Shown: piece by piece, positions 8,353 to 16,550 of the stretch
Position numbering within the stretch: position 1 is the first letter of the stretch
Layout: each line of letters begins with the position of its first letter
Assembly: GCF_016093545.1 (NCBI RefSeq)
Contig: NZ_JADKYX010000001.1
Coordinates: 1-64,000, forward strand
DNA: 64,000 nucleotides
Source: Massilia rhizosphaerae
Lineage (GTDB): Bacteria > Pseudomonadota > Gammaproteobacteria > Burkholderiales > Burkholderiaceae_D
Direction of reading: 5' to 3'
Made by a program: the position numbers and the translations under genes
The notes under the pieces: generated by a model
What the model saw: only the letters and a program-made list of their open reading frames with translations
Told to the model about the DNA's origin: nothing
Databases searched by the model: none

Positions 8353-10194
8353 ATGGACGAGCTGCTGCGCTACTACGAGGAAGAGCTGGGATTGTTCGGC
8401 CAGTTCGCGCGCGAATTCCGGGCCCGCTACCCCAAGCCGGCCAGCGACCTGCACGTGACCGGCGACACGTGGGACGATCCCGGCGTCGCACGCCTGATCC
8501 AGTCCGTCGCGCTGCTGTCCGCCCGCATCAACAAGCGCCTCGACGACGATTATCCCAAGTTCACGGAAGCCTTGCTGGACAGCCTGTATCCGCATTACCT
8601 GCGGCCGCTGCCGTCGTATTCCGTCGTCCAGGTGGGCTACCGCACGCCCGCCGAAGTGCCGGAAAACCCGTTCGTGCTCGCGCGCGGCACGATGCTGCGG
8701 ACCAGCGCCGGCGCGGACGCCCCCTGCCTGTTCCGTACCGTCTACGACGTGCTGCTGGCGCCGCTCGCGGTGGCGCGGCTCGCGTTCGTGCCGCTGCTCG
8801 AGGTCCCGCGCGCCGCGCGGGCGCCGCGCGGGGCCGCCTGCGGCATCAGCCTGACGATCGAGACGACGCGCGCCGGGCTCGCGTTCGACCGCCTGGCACC
8901 GAATCTTCCACAGACGCTGCGCCTGTTCGCCGATGGCGACGCGTCGACCCGCGCGGCGCTGATCGATGCGCTGTTCCTGCGCCGCGCCGCGGCCTGGCTG
9001 CAGCCGGAAGGCGACAAGGGGTGGTTGCCCCTGGCGCGCGCGCCGCTGCGGCTGGCCGGCTTCGCGGACGACGACGCGATGCTGCCGTATCCGCCGCGCT
9101 CGCACCCAGCGCCGCGCCTGCTGACGGAGTATTTCTGCTATCCCGAAAAATTCCACTTCATCGACGTCGACCTGGCCGCGCTGCGCGACCTGCTGCCGCC
9201 GCGCTGCCGGCGCTTCACGCTGCACGTGGCGCTGTCCGGCATCGCGCCCGATTCCGACGCGGCCCACCTGCTGGGCGGCCTGGACGCGCGCAACCTGCTG
9301 CCCGGCTGCACGCCCGTCATCAACTTGTTCCCGAAGGCCGGCGCGCCGCTGCAGCTCGCGTACACGAGCGCCGACTATCCGGTGCTGGCCGACGGCGCCC
9401 ACGCGGGCGCATACGAGATCCACAGCGTGGACGCCGTGCGCCTCGTGCGCGAGGGGACGGGCACGGTGACGCCGTTCGCGCCCCTGTACGCCCCGGGCGC
9501 GGAGGGCGGCGCGCCCGGCTCGCACTACTGGATCGCCCGCCGCGACCACGCCACGGCCGCCGTCAGCCCCGGGCACGGGATGCGCGTCGCCCTCGTCGAC
9601 GGCGATTTCCGCCCGTTCGACGCGGCCGGCGCGACCCTCTCCACGGAACTCACGTGCAGCAACCGCGACCTGCCGTCGCGCCTGCCGTACGGCCAGCCGC
9701 AGGGCGACCTGCGCAGCGACGAGTTGTCCGCGCTGGCCCCCATCCGGATGCTGCGCAAACCGACGCCCGGCTGGCGCTTCGCGGACGCGCGCGGCACGCA
9801 CTGGCGCCTGATCGCCCACCTGTCGCTGAACCACGCGGGCCTGACGATGGCGGGGCTGGCCGACTTCCAGAAGATGCTCGCGCTGTACGACTTGCCGCGC
9901 TCACCCGTGGCCCAGCGCCAGATCGCGGGTATCGTCGGCCTCGAACACGGCACGGTGCGGGCGTGGATCGGCGCGGCGCCCGTCGCGAGCCTCATGCCCG
10001 GCATCGGCATCCGCCTGACCGTCGACGAGGACGCGTTCGCGGGCACGGGCCTGTATCCGTTCATGCAGGTGCTCGACCATTATTTTGCCCTGAACGGCCA
10101 GCTCAATTGCTTCACCCGGCTGCAGGTCGTGTCGCACCAGACGGGGCGCGACATCCTCGTCTGTGCCCCGCGCACGAGCGGCGGATGGACCTGA
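8353..10194 (+). CDS. tssF: Type VI secretion baseplate subunit TssF
   Basis: The 613-residue protein begins with the hallmark N-terminus of TssF (VasA/ImpG): MDELLRYYEEELG, then FAREFRARYPK and DPGVARLIQS. The family motif DDDYPKFTEALLDSLYPHYLRPLPS follows at about 60-95. Its length fits TssF. In the T6SS baseplate, TssF and TssG form a heterotrimer (two TssF, one TssG) that builds the wedge with TssE and TssK. The gene overlaps tssG by 10 bp, which suggests translational coupling. None of the other conserved T6SS genes (tssB, tssC, tssE, tssK, hcp, clpV, vgrG) is in the window, which is unusual. Confidence 0.93.
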   Translation: MDELLRYYEEELGLFGQFAREFRARYPKPASDLHVTGDTWDDPGVARLIQSVALLSARINKRLDDDYPKFTEALLDSLYPHYLRPLPSYSVVQVGYRTPAEVPENPFVLARGTMLRTSAGADAPCLFRTVYDVLLAPLAVARLAFVPLLEVPRAARAPRGAACGISLTIETTRAGLAFDRLAPNLPQTLRLFADGDASTRAALIDALFLRRAAAWLQPEGDKGWLPLARAPLRLAGFADDDAMLPYPPRSHPAPRLLTEYFCYPEKFHFIDVDLAALRDLLPPRCRRFTLHVALSGIAPDSDAAHLLGGLDARNLLPGCTPVINLFPKAGAPLQLAYTSADYPVLADGAHAGAYEIHSVDAVRLVREGTGTVTPFAPLYAPGAEGGAPGSHYWIARRDHATAAVSPGHGMRVALVDGDFRPFDAAGATLSTELTCSNRDLPSRLPYGQPQGDLRSDELSALAPIRMLRKPTPGWRFADARGTHWRLIAHLSLNHAGLTMAGLADFQKMLALYDLPRSPVAQRQIAGIVGLEHGTVRAWIGAAPVASLMPGIGIRLTVDEDAFAGTGLYPFMQVLDHYFALNGQLNCFTRLQVVSHQTGRDILVCAPRTSGGWT

Positions 10195-11195
10195 TCGCCC
10201 GCCTGCTGGCCGAACCCCAGCGCTTCGACTTCGTCCAGGCCGTGCGCCTGTTGCTGCTGGCGCTGGGCGAGCGCGGCATCCCCGAGCGCCGCGCCCTCGA
10301 GCGCCACCTGCGCTTCGCCAACAGCCTCGCTCTGGCGTTCCCGCCCAGCCAGATCGAGGCGGCCGCGCGCGACGCCGACGGCTATCGGCTCACGCCCAGC
10401 TTCATGGGCCTCCTGGGCGCGCACGGGGCGCTGCCGCTGCACGTGACGGAACGCCTCCTCGCGCTGCCGCCGGGCGAGCCGGACACGCAAGCGGCCCGCG
10501 CCTTCCTCGACATGTTCAGCACGCGGATGCTCGCGCTGTGGTATCGCGCCTGGCAGAAGTACCGCGTCGAACATCTCGTGGCCGGCCCGCGTGACGCGTT
10601 CCTGCCCCTGCTGCTGGCGCTGGCGGGCGTGCCGGCCGGCGGGACGTTCGCGCCCGACGGCGTGCCGGATACCGCGCTGGCCGCCTTCGCCGGCCTGCTG
10701 CGGCGCCGGCCCGTGTCGGCGGCCGTGCTGGGCCGGGTGCTGGCCAGCCATTTCGGCGTGGCCGTGCGCGTGCAGGAAGGCGCCGGCCGCTGGGACCGGC
10801 TCGCGCCGTTCGAGCAGAGCGTCCTCGGCGCCAACGCGCTGCTCGGCCGCCGCGCGCTGCTGGGCGCGCGCAGCTGGCGTCCGGACCTGCGCGTGCTGGT
10901 GCGCATCGGCCCCCTCGACCGCGCCCGCTACGATCACTTCCTGCCCGGCGCGCCCGGCGCCCGCGCGCTGCGCACCTTGCTGGGCCTGTTCGCCGTCCCC
11001 ACGCTCGCCTACGACATCGTGCTCGTGCTGCGCCGGGCCGACCTGGCGCCCGTGCAGCTGAGCCCGTCCGGGCGCCGGCTTGGCCTGGACAGCTATCTCC
11101 TGTCGGCGCCCGCCGCGTCCGACCGGGCCGATCTCTGCTACGAATTGCGCCCGCTGGACCCGTTGCCGCCGCTGTCCGTCAAAAAATCCCCTTGA
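10185..11195 (+). CDS. tssG: Type VI secretion baseplate subunit TssG
   Basis: The 336-residue protein is TssG (VasB/ImpH). It has an N-terminal FDFVQAVRLLL block, a region with RFANSLALAFPPSQI, PSFMGLLGAHGALPLHVTE (about 68-87) and a conserved FLDMFSTRMLALWYRAWQKYR helix. All are family landmarks. The ATG at 10185 lies inside the end of tssF. The stop codon TGA at 11193-11195 is part of the -35 element of the following copper promoter, so there is no spacer and probably no terminator between them. Confidence 0.93.
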   Translation: MDLIARLLAEPQRFDFVQAVRLLLLALGERGIPERRALERHLRFANSLALAFPPSQIEAAARDADGYRLTPSFMGLLGAHGALPLHVTERLLALPPGEPDTQAARAFLDMFSTRMLALWYRAWQKYRVEHLVAGPRDAFLPLLLALAGVPAGGTFAPDGVPDTALAAFAGLLRRRPVSAAVLGRVLASHFGVAVRVQEGAGRWDRLAPFEQSVLGANALLGRRALLGARSWRPDLRVLVRIGPLDRARYDHFLPGAPGARALRTLLGLFAVPTLAYDIVLVLRRADLAPVQLSPSGRRLGLDSYLLSAPAASDRADLCYELRPLDPLPPLSVKKSP

Positions 11196-11222
11196 CCTTC
11201 CCATGGTGGGAAGCCATATCCT
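11192..11222 (+). promoter_or_regulatory. CueR-type copper promoter/operator
   Basis: TTGACC (11192-11197) and TATCCT (11217-11222) are separated by 19 bp, the overlong spacer typical of MerR-family promoters. The spacer and the end of the -35 box hold the dyad CTTCCCA-TGG-TGGGAAG (11197-11213). It closely resembles the known E. coli copA CueR site, which also begins TTGACCTTCCC. It lies 24 bp before the ATG of the copper ATPase. No cueR gene is in the window, so the activator would act in trans. Confidence 0.88.
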
Positions 11223-11246
11223 GTGTTGGCGATCACAGGAGGAAGC

Positions 11247-13691
11247 ATGGACGACAGGACGGGATTCGACATCGACATCGGCGGGATGACGTGCGCATCG
11301 TGCGTCGCGCGCGTGGAAAAGGCGATCAAGGCCGTGCCGGGCGTGCGCGACGCCAGCGTCAACCTGGCGACGGAACGGGCGGCCGTGAAGGGCGACGGGC
11401 TCGATCCGCAGGCCATCGTGGCCGCCGTCGAGCAGGCCGGCTACACGGCGCGGCCGACGGGCGCGCCGCAGGCCGAGGCGCCCGCCGCGACCGGCTTGCC
11501 CACATGGTGGCCGGTCGCCGCGGCCGCGCTGCTCAGCCTCCCGCTCATCGCGCCGATGCTCCTGGCCCCGTTCGGCATCGACTGGATGCTGCCCGGCTGG
11601 CTGCAACTGCTGCTGGCGACGCCGGTCCAGTTCTGGCTGGGCGCGCGCTTTTACCGGGCCGGCTGGAAGGCCCTGCGCGCGGGCGCCGGCAATATGGATC
11701 TGCTGGTCGCGATCGGCACGTCGGCCGCCTATTTCCTGTCGCTCTACCAATTACTCAACGGCGCGGGCGGGCACCTGTATTTCGAGTCGGCCGCCGTCGT
11801 GATCACGCTCGTCCTGCTGGGTAAATGGCTGGAAGGCCGCGCGCGGCACCAGACCGTCGCCGCGATCCGCGCGCTGGAAGCGCTGCGGCCGACGCAAGCC
11901 ATCGTCCGCCGCGACGGCCGCGACGTCACGATCCCGTTGGCCGACCTGCGCGGCGGCGACCTGATGGTCGTGCGGCCGGGCGAGCGCGTGCCGGCCGACG
12001 GCCGTGTCACGGAAGGCGCGAGCCACCTGGACGAATCGCTGCTGACGGGCGAGAGCCTGCCGGTGGCGAAGCGCGAAGGCGACCGCGTGACGGGCGGCGC
12101 CGTCAACGGTGAGGGCATGCTGCTGGTCGAAGCGACGGCGGTCGGCGCGGACAGCATGCTGGCCCGGATCATCCGCATGGTCGAGGACGCGCAGGCCGCC
12201 AAGGCCCCGATCCAGCGCCTCGTCGACAAGGTCAGCGCCGTGTTCGTGCCCGTCGTGCTGCTGATCTCGCTCGTCACGCTGCTGGGCTGGGGCCTGGCCA
12301 CCGGCGACTGGCAGCAGGCGTTGCTGAACGCGGTCGCCGTGCAGGTGATCGCGTGCCCGTGCGCGCTGGGCCTCGCCACGCCGACCGGGATCATGGTCGG
12401 CACCGGCGCCGCGGCGCGCCACGGCATCCTGATCAAGGACGCGGAAGCGCTGGAGACGGCGCACGCGCTGCAGATGGTCGTGTTCGACAAGACGGGCACG
12501 TTGACGGAAGGGCGCCCGCGCGTCGTCGCGCTGGAAGGCGGCGACACGCGCCGGCTGCTGGCGCTGGCCGCGGCCGTGCAGCAGGGCAGCGCGCACCCGC
12601 TGGCGCGGGCCGTGGCGGAACTGGCGGCCGCCCGCGACGTGGCCGCGCCGAGGGCGAGCGACGCCGCGGCGCTGCCGGGCCGCGGCGTGCGCGCCCGCGT
12701 GGACGGCGCCACGGTCTATCTCGGCAACCGCCGGATGCTGGACGAGGTCGGCGCGGGCGACGCGCTGCCGCCCGCGCTGGCCGCCGCGGCCGAACGCCAC
12801 GAAGCGGACGGCCGCACGGTGTCGTGGCTGGCGCGCGCGCAGGGCGGCGCCATCGTCGTGGACGGCGTCCTGGCGTTCGGCGACAGCCTGAAACCGACGA
12901 GCCGCGCCGCCATCGCCCGCCTGCGGGAACTGGGCGTGGACACCATGATGCTCAGTGGCGACAACGAAGGCAGCGCGCGCGCCGTCGCCGAGGCGCTGGG
13001 GCTGACGCGCTGGGTCGCGCACGTGCAACCGCAGGACAAGGCCGACGTCGTGCGCGGCCTGATGCGGGAAGGGCGTAAGGTGGGCATGGTGGGCGACGGC
13101 ATCAACGACGCGCCGGCTCTGGCGGCGGCCGACGTCGGCATCGCCATGGCCGGCGGCACCGACGTCGCGCTGCACACGGCCGGCCTCACGCTGATGCGGG
13201 GCGATCCGCTGCTCGTGGCGGACGCCATCGACATCTCCGGCCGCACGTGGCGCAAGATCCGCCAGAACCTGATGTGGGCGTTCGTCTACAACGTCGTCGG
13301 CATTCCCGTCGCGGCGTTCGGCCTGTTGAATCCCGTGCTGGCCGGCGCGGCGATGGCGCTGAGTTCCGTCAGCGTCGTCACCAACGCGCTGCTGCTGCGG
13401 CGCTGGCAGCCAGCGCCGCGCCCCTTTGTAAGCGATCCGATTTCAACCAACGGGGCGGAGCTGCCCCAAGTACCAGGAGCACACACGATGTATGAATTGA
13501 CCGTCGAAGACATGAGCTGCGGCCACTGCGTGGGCCGCGTCACGAAGTCCGTGCAGGCCATCGACCAGAATGCGAAGGTCGAGGTCGACCTGCCGACCAA
13601 GAAAGTCAAGATCGACAGCAGCGCGGACCTCGACAGGATCGTCCAGGCGATCGATGCGACGGGGTATCCGGTGACGGCCAGGAGTGCCTGA
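11247..13691 (+). CDS. copA: Copper-exporting P1B-type ATPase with C-terminal CopZ-like domain
   Basis: The 814-residue inner-membrane protein pumps Cu(I) out of the cytoplasm. In order: an N-terminal heavy-metal domain with GMTCASC (Cys16, Cys19), membrane helices from about 90, the actuator motif TGES, the metal-binding CPC (370-372), the phosphorylation loop DKTGT (Asp414), GDGINDAP and the last helices. After about residue 726 comes a linker, then a second metal-binding domain (748-814) with DMSCGHC (Cys758, Cys761), which looks like a complete CopZ chaperone. A strong AGGAGG precedes the ATG at 11247, and a CueR-type promoter lies upstream. The carboxyl-terminal fusion is unusual; see the internal start and possible frameshift site. 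A sequencing error that joins two genes is an alternative. Confidence 0.92.
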   Translation: MDDRTGFDIDIGGMTCASCVARVEKAIKAVPGVRDASVNLATERAAVKGDGLDPQAIVAAVEQAGYTARPTGAPQAEAPAATGLPTWWPVAAAALLSLPLIAPMLLAPFGIDWMLPGWLQLLLATPVQFWLGARFYRAGWKALRAGAGNMDLLVAIGTSAAYFLSLYQLLNGAGGHLYFESAAVVITLVLLGKWLEGRARHQTVAAIRALEALRPTQAIVRRDGRDVTIPLADLRGGDLMVVRPGERVPADGRVTEGASHLDESLLTGESLPVAKREGDRVTGGAVNGEGMLLVEATAVGADSMLARIIRMVEDAQAAKAPIQRLVDKVSAVFVPVVLLISLVTLLGWGLATGDWQQALLNAVAVQVIACPCALGLATPTGIMVGTGAAARHGILIKDAEALETAHALQMVVFDKTGTLTEGRPRVVALEGGDTRRLLALAAAVQQGSAHPLARAVAELAAARDVAAPRASDAAALPGRGVRARVDGATVYLGNRRMLDEVGAGDALPPALAAAAERHEADGRTVSWLARAQGGAIVVDGVLAFGDSLKPTSRAAIARLRELGVDTMMLSGDNEGSARAVAEALGLTRWVAHVQPQDKADVVRGLMREGRKVGMVGDGINDAPALAAADVGIAMAGGTDVALHTAGLTLMRGDPLLVADAIDISGRTWRKIRQNLMWAFVYNVVGIPVAAFGLLNPVLAGAAMALSSVSVVTNALLLRRWQPAPRPFVSDPISTNGAELPQVPGAHTMYELTVEDMSCGHCVGRVTKSVQAIDQNAKVEVDLPTKKVKIDSSADLDRIVQAIDATGYPVTARSA
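13421..13431 (+). other. Possible +1 frameshift/stop site at the CopA-CopZ junction
   Basis: The main frame reads CGC CCC TTT GTA AGC across residues 725-729. A +1 shift on CCC-U would read TTG then TAA (13429-13431), ending CopA at 727 residues, a normal length for a single-HMA CopA. CCC-U is a known +1-prone proline codon context. It is equally consistent with a single inserted base relative to an ancestral separate copA stop, or with a sequencing error. Confidence 0.35.
13475..13490 (+). promoter_or_regulatory. Internal ribosome binding site and ATG for a CopZ-like chaperone
   Basis: AGGAG at 13475-13479 lies 8 nt before an in-frame ATG (13488-13490). This is ideal spacing and stronger than most ribosome sites in the window. 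Initiation here would give a free 67-residue protein with a single heavy-metal domain (motif MSCGHC), the size of the cytoplasmic copper chaperone CopZ. It strongly suggests that copZ is, or recently was, translated as a separate gene. Confidence 0.7.
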
Positions 13692-13856
13692 CCGAATCCG
13701 GCGTCATCGGCCGGAAGAGCGCTGCGTTACGCCTAACAAAACCAATTATTCTTGGTCAGAGCATGACTCTGATACAGCTGACCTCGCTACGTTTCATCAT
13801 GAGCTTGAGACTGCAAGAGAATGTTGACCGCCCAGGTCCAGCAGGCTCAGGCTCGT

Positions 13857-14291
13857 TTATCGACGGTGGTAGACAACGCCATGAATCGACACCTGATCTG
13901 GTTCTGGCTTATCGTCGAAACGGGTCTGCGCCTCGGCAATGGCGACTTGGTTGTCGTTCGCCCAGTTTACCAGCGCCATGACAGGCTTCAGCAGCGTTCT
14001 TCCCATGTCGGTTAGTTCGTAATCGACGCGCGGAGGAATCGTCGGATACATCGTTCGCGTTAGAAGTCCGTCACGTTCCAGTCCCCGCAAAGTCAGCGTC
14101 AGCATCCGCTGGGAAATGCCATCGATCCCACGCTTCAATTCGTTGAAGCGTCGCGGGCCATTCGCTAGCACAGCGACAATATACAGGCTCCACTTGTCGG
14201 CGATGCGATCCAGGATTTCACGAGTTGCCAGACAGCCGCCAGTGTTCGGTGAAGGCATATCGGCACATGGCTCGGTGTGACTAGGTGACAT
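13857..14291 (-). CDS. HxlR-family winged-helix regulator
   Basis: The 144-residue protein has the HxlR signature: an N-terminal Cys followed by ILDRIADKWSLYIVAVLANGPRRFNELKR (about 19-54), GISQRMLTLTLRGLERDGLLTR and a beta-hairpin wing RVDYELTDMG. HxlR regulators often respond to quinones, aldehydes or redox stress and control neighbouring reductases. An AAGG ribosome site lies 7 nt before the ATG at 14291. It is divergent from an azoreductase gene, and an inverted repeat lies in the shared promoter region. Base composition is lower in GC than the flanking genes, suggesting transfer together with the next three genes. Confidence 0.9.
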   Translation of the reverse strand: MSPSHTEPCADMPSPNTGGCLATREILDRIADKWSLYIVAVLANGPRRFNELKRGIDGISQRMLTLTLRGLERDGLLTRTMYPTIPPRVDYELTDMGRTLLKPVMALVNWANDNQVAIAEAQTRFDDKPEPDQVSIHGVVYHRR

Positions 14292-14347
14292 ACATGTACC
14301 TTCTTGTGTGGAGACCGGAAGAACAATACCATCCTTCGTATGAATTG

Positions 14348-14370
14348 GTAAGTAAGAATGAATTACTTAC
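14348..14370. promoter_or_regulatory. Inverted repeat in the hxlR-azoR intergenic region, likely HxlR operator
   Basis: GTAAGTAA and TTACTTAC are perfect 8-bp inverted repeats separated by 7 bp, sitting 30 bp upstream of the azoreductase ATG and 57 bp upstream of the divergent regulator. The half-site spacing of 15 bp centre to centre fits a dimeric winged-helix protein. Binding by the adjacent HxlR protein is inferred. Confidence 0.55.
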
Positions 14371-14400
14371 CTGGTTCTCTTTTTATACCTAGGAGCATCG

Positions 14401-15018
14401 ATGAGCCATATCCTGCTTGTTACTTCCAGTCCGCGCGAGTCTGACAGCCTTTCCACCCGCTTCGCCACCGAAATCGCCGATGGCATCCAGGCCCGCTCGG
14501 GCGGCCCGCTGACCGTGCGCGACCTCGCCGCGAATCCGCCGCCGCACATCACGCCGGCCTACATCCAGGGCCGGATCACGTCGCCCGAAGATCGCACACC
14601 GGAACAGGGCAAGGCGGTGAAGGTCGCGCAAGAGTTCGTCGATGAGTTGAAGGTCGCCGATGTGATCGTGCTCGGTTCGGGCATGATCAACTTCGGTCCG
14701 CCCTCACAGCTCAAGGCGTGGTTCGATCACGTCACTTGGCCGGGCGTCACTTTCAGCTATGGCGACGCTGGGCCGATAGGGCTGTTGACCGGCAAGAAGG
14801 TCTATCTCGTTACCGCTACTGGCGGCGTGTTTTCGGAAGGTGCTTGGGCGCCGTTCGACTTCCAGACCAACTATTTGCTGCATCTGCTTGGTTTCATCGG
14901 CCTGACCGACGTTGAAGTGGTGCGTGTCGAAGGCACGGTTTTCGGCCCCGATGCGGCGAAGGCCGCAATCGCCAACACCGAAACGGCCGTCAAAGCCTTG
15001 TTGGCGAAGGCCGCGTGA
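14401..15018 (+). CDS. azoR: FMN-dependent NADH-azoreductase (AzoR family)
   Basis: The 205-residue flavodoxin-like protein starts with the AzoR N-terminus, a beta strand followed by the phosphate-binding [11 protein letters not shown]. It contains [24 protein letters not shown] (about 85-108), a conserved FMN/substrate segment, and VTATGGVF in the later strand. AzoR enzymes reduce azo compounds and quinones with NADH in the cytoplasm. AGGAG lies just before the ATG. It is divergent from an HxlR regulator and followed after 4 bp by an NAD(P)-binding protein, so the two are co-transcribed, probably as a quinone/electrophile response unit. Confidence 0.9.
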   Translation: MSHILLVTSSPRESDSLSTRFATEIADGIQARSGGPLTVRDLAANPPPHITPAYIQGRITSPEDRTPEQGKAVKVAQEFVDELKVADVIVLGSGMINFGPPSQLKAWFDHVTWPGVTFSYGDAGPIGLLTGKKVYLVTATGGVFSEGAWAPFDFQTNYLLHLLGFIGLTDVEVVRVEGTVFGPDAAKAAIANTETAVKALLAKAA

Positions 15019-15022
15019 CCGC

Positions 15023-15676
15023 ATGGCCGGGAAAAAAACCATCGCGCTGTTCGGTGCAACCGGGCCGACCGGAAGGTACATCATCGAGGAAGCCTTGAAG
15101 CAAGGCTACAACCTGTCGGTCTATACGCGCGACGCAAAGAAACTCGCGTCGTTCGCCGGAAGTGTCGAAATCGTTGTCGGCGACCTGCAAGACCAAAGTG
15201 CCATTGCAAAGTGCGTCCAAGGTGCCGATGCGGTCATTAGCGCCCTTGGTCCCAACAGTCTCAAGGTGCGAGGCGATAAGCCGATCATGCACGGCTTGAT
15301 CAACATCATCGCCGCGATGAAGCACGCAGGCGTGCGCCGTCTTGTCCAGATTTCTACGGCTGCCTATCGTGATCCCAAGGATGGCTCTGCCTTCAAAACC
15401 CATGCGTTCGTGCTGTTGTTCAGGGTTATCGCGCGCAAGGGGTATGAGGACATCAAGGCGACTGGCGAATTGATCGCCGATTCGGACTTGGACTGGACAC
15501 TGGTACGCATCCCGAACCTCAAGGATGGCCCCGCCGATGGCAGCGTGGATGTGGGTTGGTATGGAAAGACCAAACTCGGCATGACGCTCTCCAGAGGCAA
15601 TCTTGCGAAGTTCTTGGTTGACCAAGCGACCGACAAGAAGTTCGTGCGTGCCGCGCCAGGCATCGCTGACCATTGA
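15023..15676 (+). CDS. NAD(P)-binding (NmrA/SDR-like) oxidoreductase
   Basis: The 217-residue protein opens with the Rossmann motif FGATGPTGRYI (about 9-19) and continues as an atypical SDR of the NmrA/BLVRB-like type: SVEIVVGDLQD, ADAVISALGP and RRLVQIST. A Tyr-x3-Lys in the usual place is not evident, so it may be a redox sensor or a reductase with a different mechanism. It starts 4 bp after the azoreductase stop and should be translated from the same message. A human biliverdin-reductase-B-like quinone reductase activity is possible but is inference. Confidence 0.85.
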   Translation: MAGKKTIALFGATGPTGRYIIEEALKQGYNLSVYTRDAKKLASFAGSVEIVVGDLQDQSAIAKCVQGADAVISALGPNSLKVRGDKPIMHGLINIIAAMKHAGVRRLVQISTAAYRDPKDGSAFKTHAFVLLFRVIARKGYEDIKATGELIADSDLDWTLVRIPNLKDGPADGSVDVGWYGKTKLGMTLSRGNLAKFLVDQATDKKFVRAAPGIADH

Positions 15677-15803
15677 GGCGGGAACGTCTCGACAAGGTTC
15701 TGGAGGAACACTCCAATGACAACCTCTGATACTCGGTTCAACTGTCCGGAATCAATGCCGAACACCCTTCAAATTCATAGCGCGAAGATCAGATCACGAG
15801 AAC

Positions 15804-16436
15804 ATGGTTATGCAAATAGACCTCTATACTGAAATCACATGCCCATGGTGCTTCGTCGGGCATCACCGTCTCGATAAAGTGCTGGCGGAGCGTTTCCCCA
15901 ACTTGGCCGTTGACATTCGACAGCATCCAGTGCTGCTACTGCCAGATGCGCCGGAAGACGGCCTCTACATTCCTGATCTGCTGCGCTCGCGCTACGGCAT
16001 AACCGATCCAAAAATCGCCTTTGCTCGCCCTGAAGGAGAAGCTCGCGCTTCGGGCTTCGACTTGGATCTTGGCCGCCAGCTCTGGGCCTATCCGACTCAA
16101 GCTGCTCATGCCGTGATTCTGGCAGCCGCTGGGCTTGACACGCAGCACAGGCTCGCAGTGGCAATCACTGACGCTTACTTCATCGAAGCGAAGAATATTT
16201 CCGATGCCGATGTACTGGCCGACATCGCAGCCGACTACGGTTTTGACCGTGATCGGGCTCGGGCTATCGCGCTTGATCCTGCACAGCACCATCGCGTCGA
16301 GGAGGAAGCGATCAAGTCGACGAATGCCGGCGTCCGTTCGGTTCCACACTTTGTCTTCGGCCGAGGCATTGCCATCAATGGAGGCCGTAGCGAAGACGAA
16401 ATCGCTTCGGCAATACAAGTGGCGTCCGGGAAGTAA
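15804..16436 (+). CDS. DsbA-family/FrnE-like thioredoxin-fold oxidoreductase
   Basis: The 210-residue protein carries the motif CPWC (about 14-17) right after the first strand, the arrangement of the FrnE/2-hydroxychromene-isomerase-like DsbA family. AFARPEGEARASGFDLD in the helical insert and GVRSVPHFVFG with the cis-Pro loop (VP) complete the thioredoxin fold. There is no signal peptide, so it works in the cytoplasm, where FrnE-like proteins act in oxidative or polyketide redox chemistry. A 127-bp gap separates it from the azoreductase pair, but orientation and base composition match. An in-frame ATG two codons later is an alternative start. Confidence 0.85.
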   Translation: MVMQIDLYTEITCPWCFVGHHRLDKVLAERFPNLAVDIRQHPVLLLPDAPEDGLYIPDLLRSRYGITDPKIAFARPEGEARASGFDLDLGRQLWAYPTQAAHAVILAAAGLDTQHRLAVAITDAYFIEAKNISDADVLADIAADYGFDRDRARAIALDPAQHHRVEEEAIKSTNAGVRSVPHFVFGRGIAINGGRSEDEIASAIQVASGK

Positions 16437-16550
16437 GCACCTTGGAAACATGCTCTTTGCCAGATCGATGCCCGTTTTGGTCATTGTAAACAGGCGAGTT
16501 TGCGGTTTTCTAACCAATTGTCATCAATGCGAATGATTTGCGGCATCTGA

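Noticed and set aside
11751..13175. Minus-strand frame of 474 codons opposite copA
   Set aside because: Its His/Arg/Asp-rich composition reflects reading the copper ATPase backwards.
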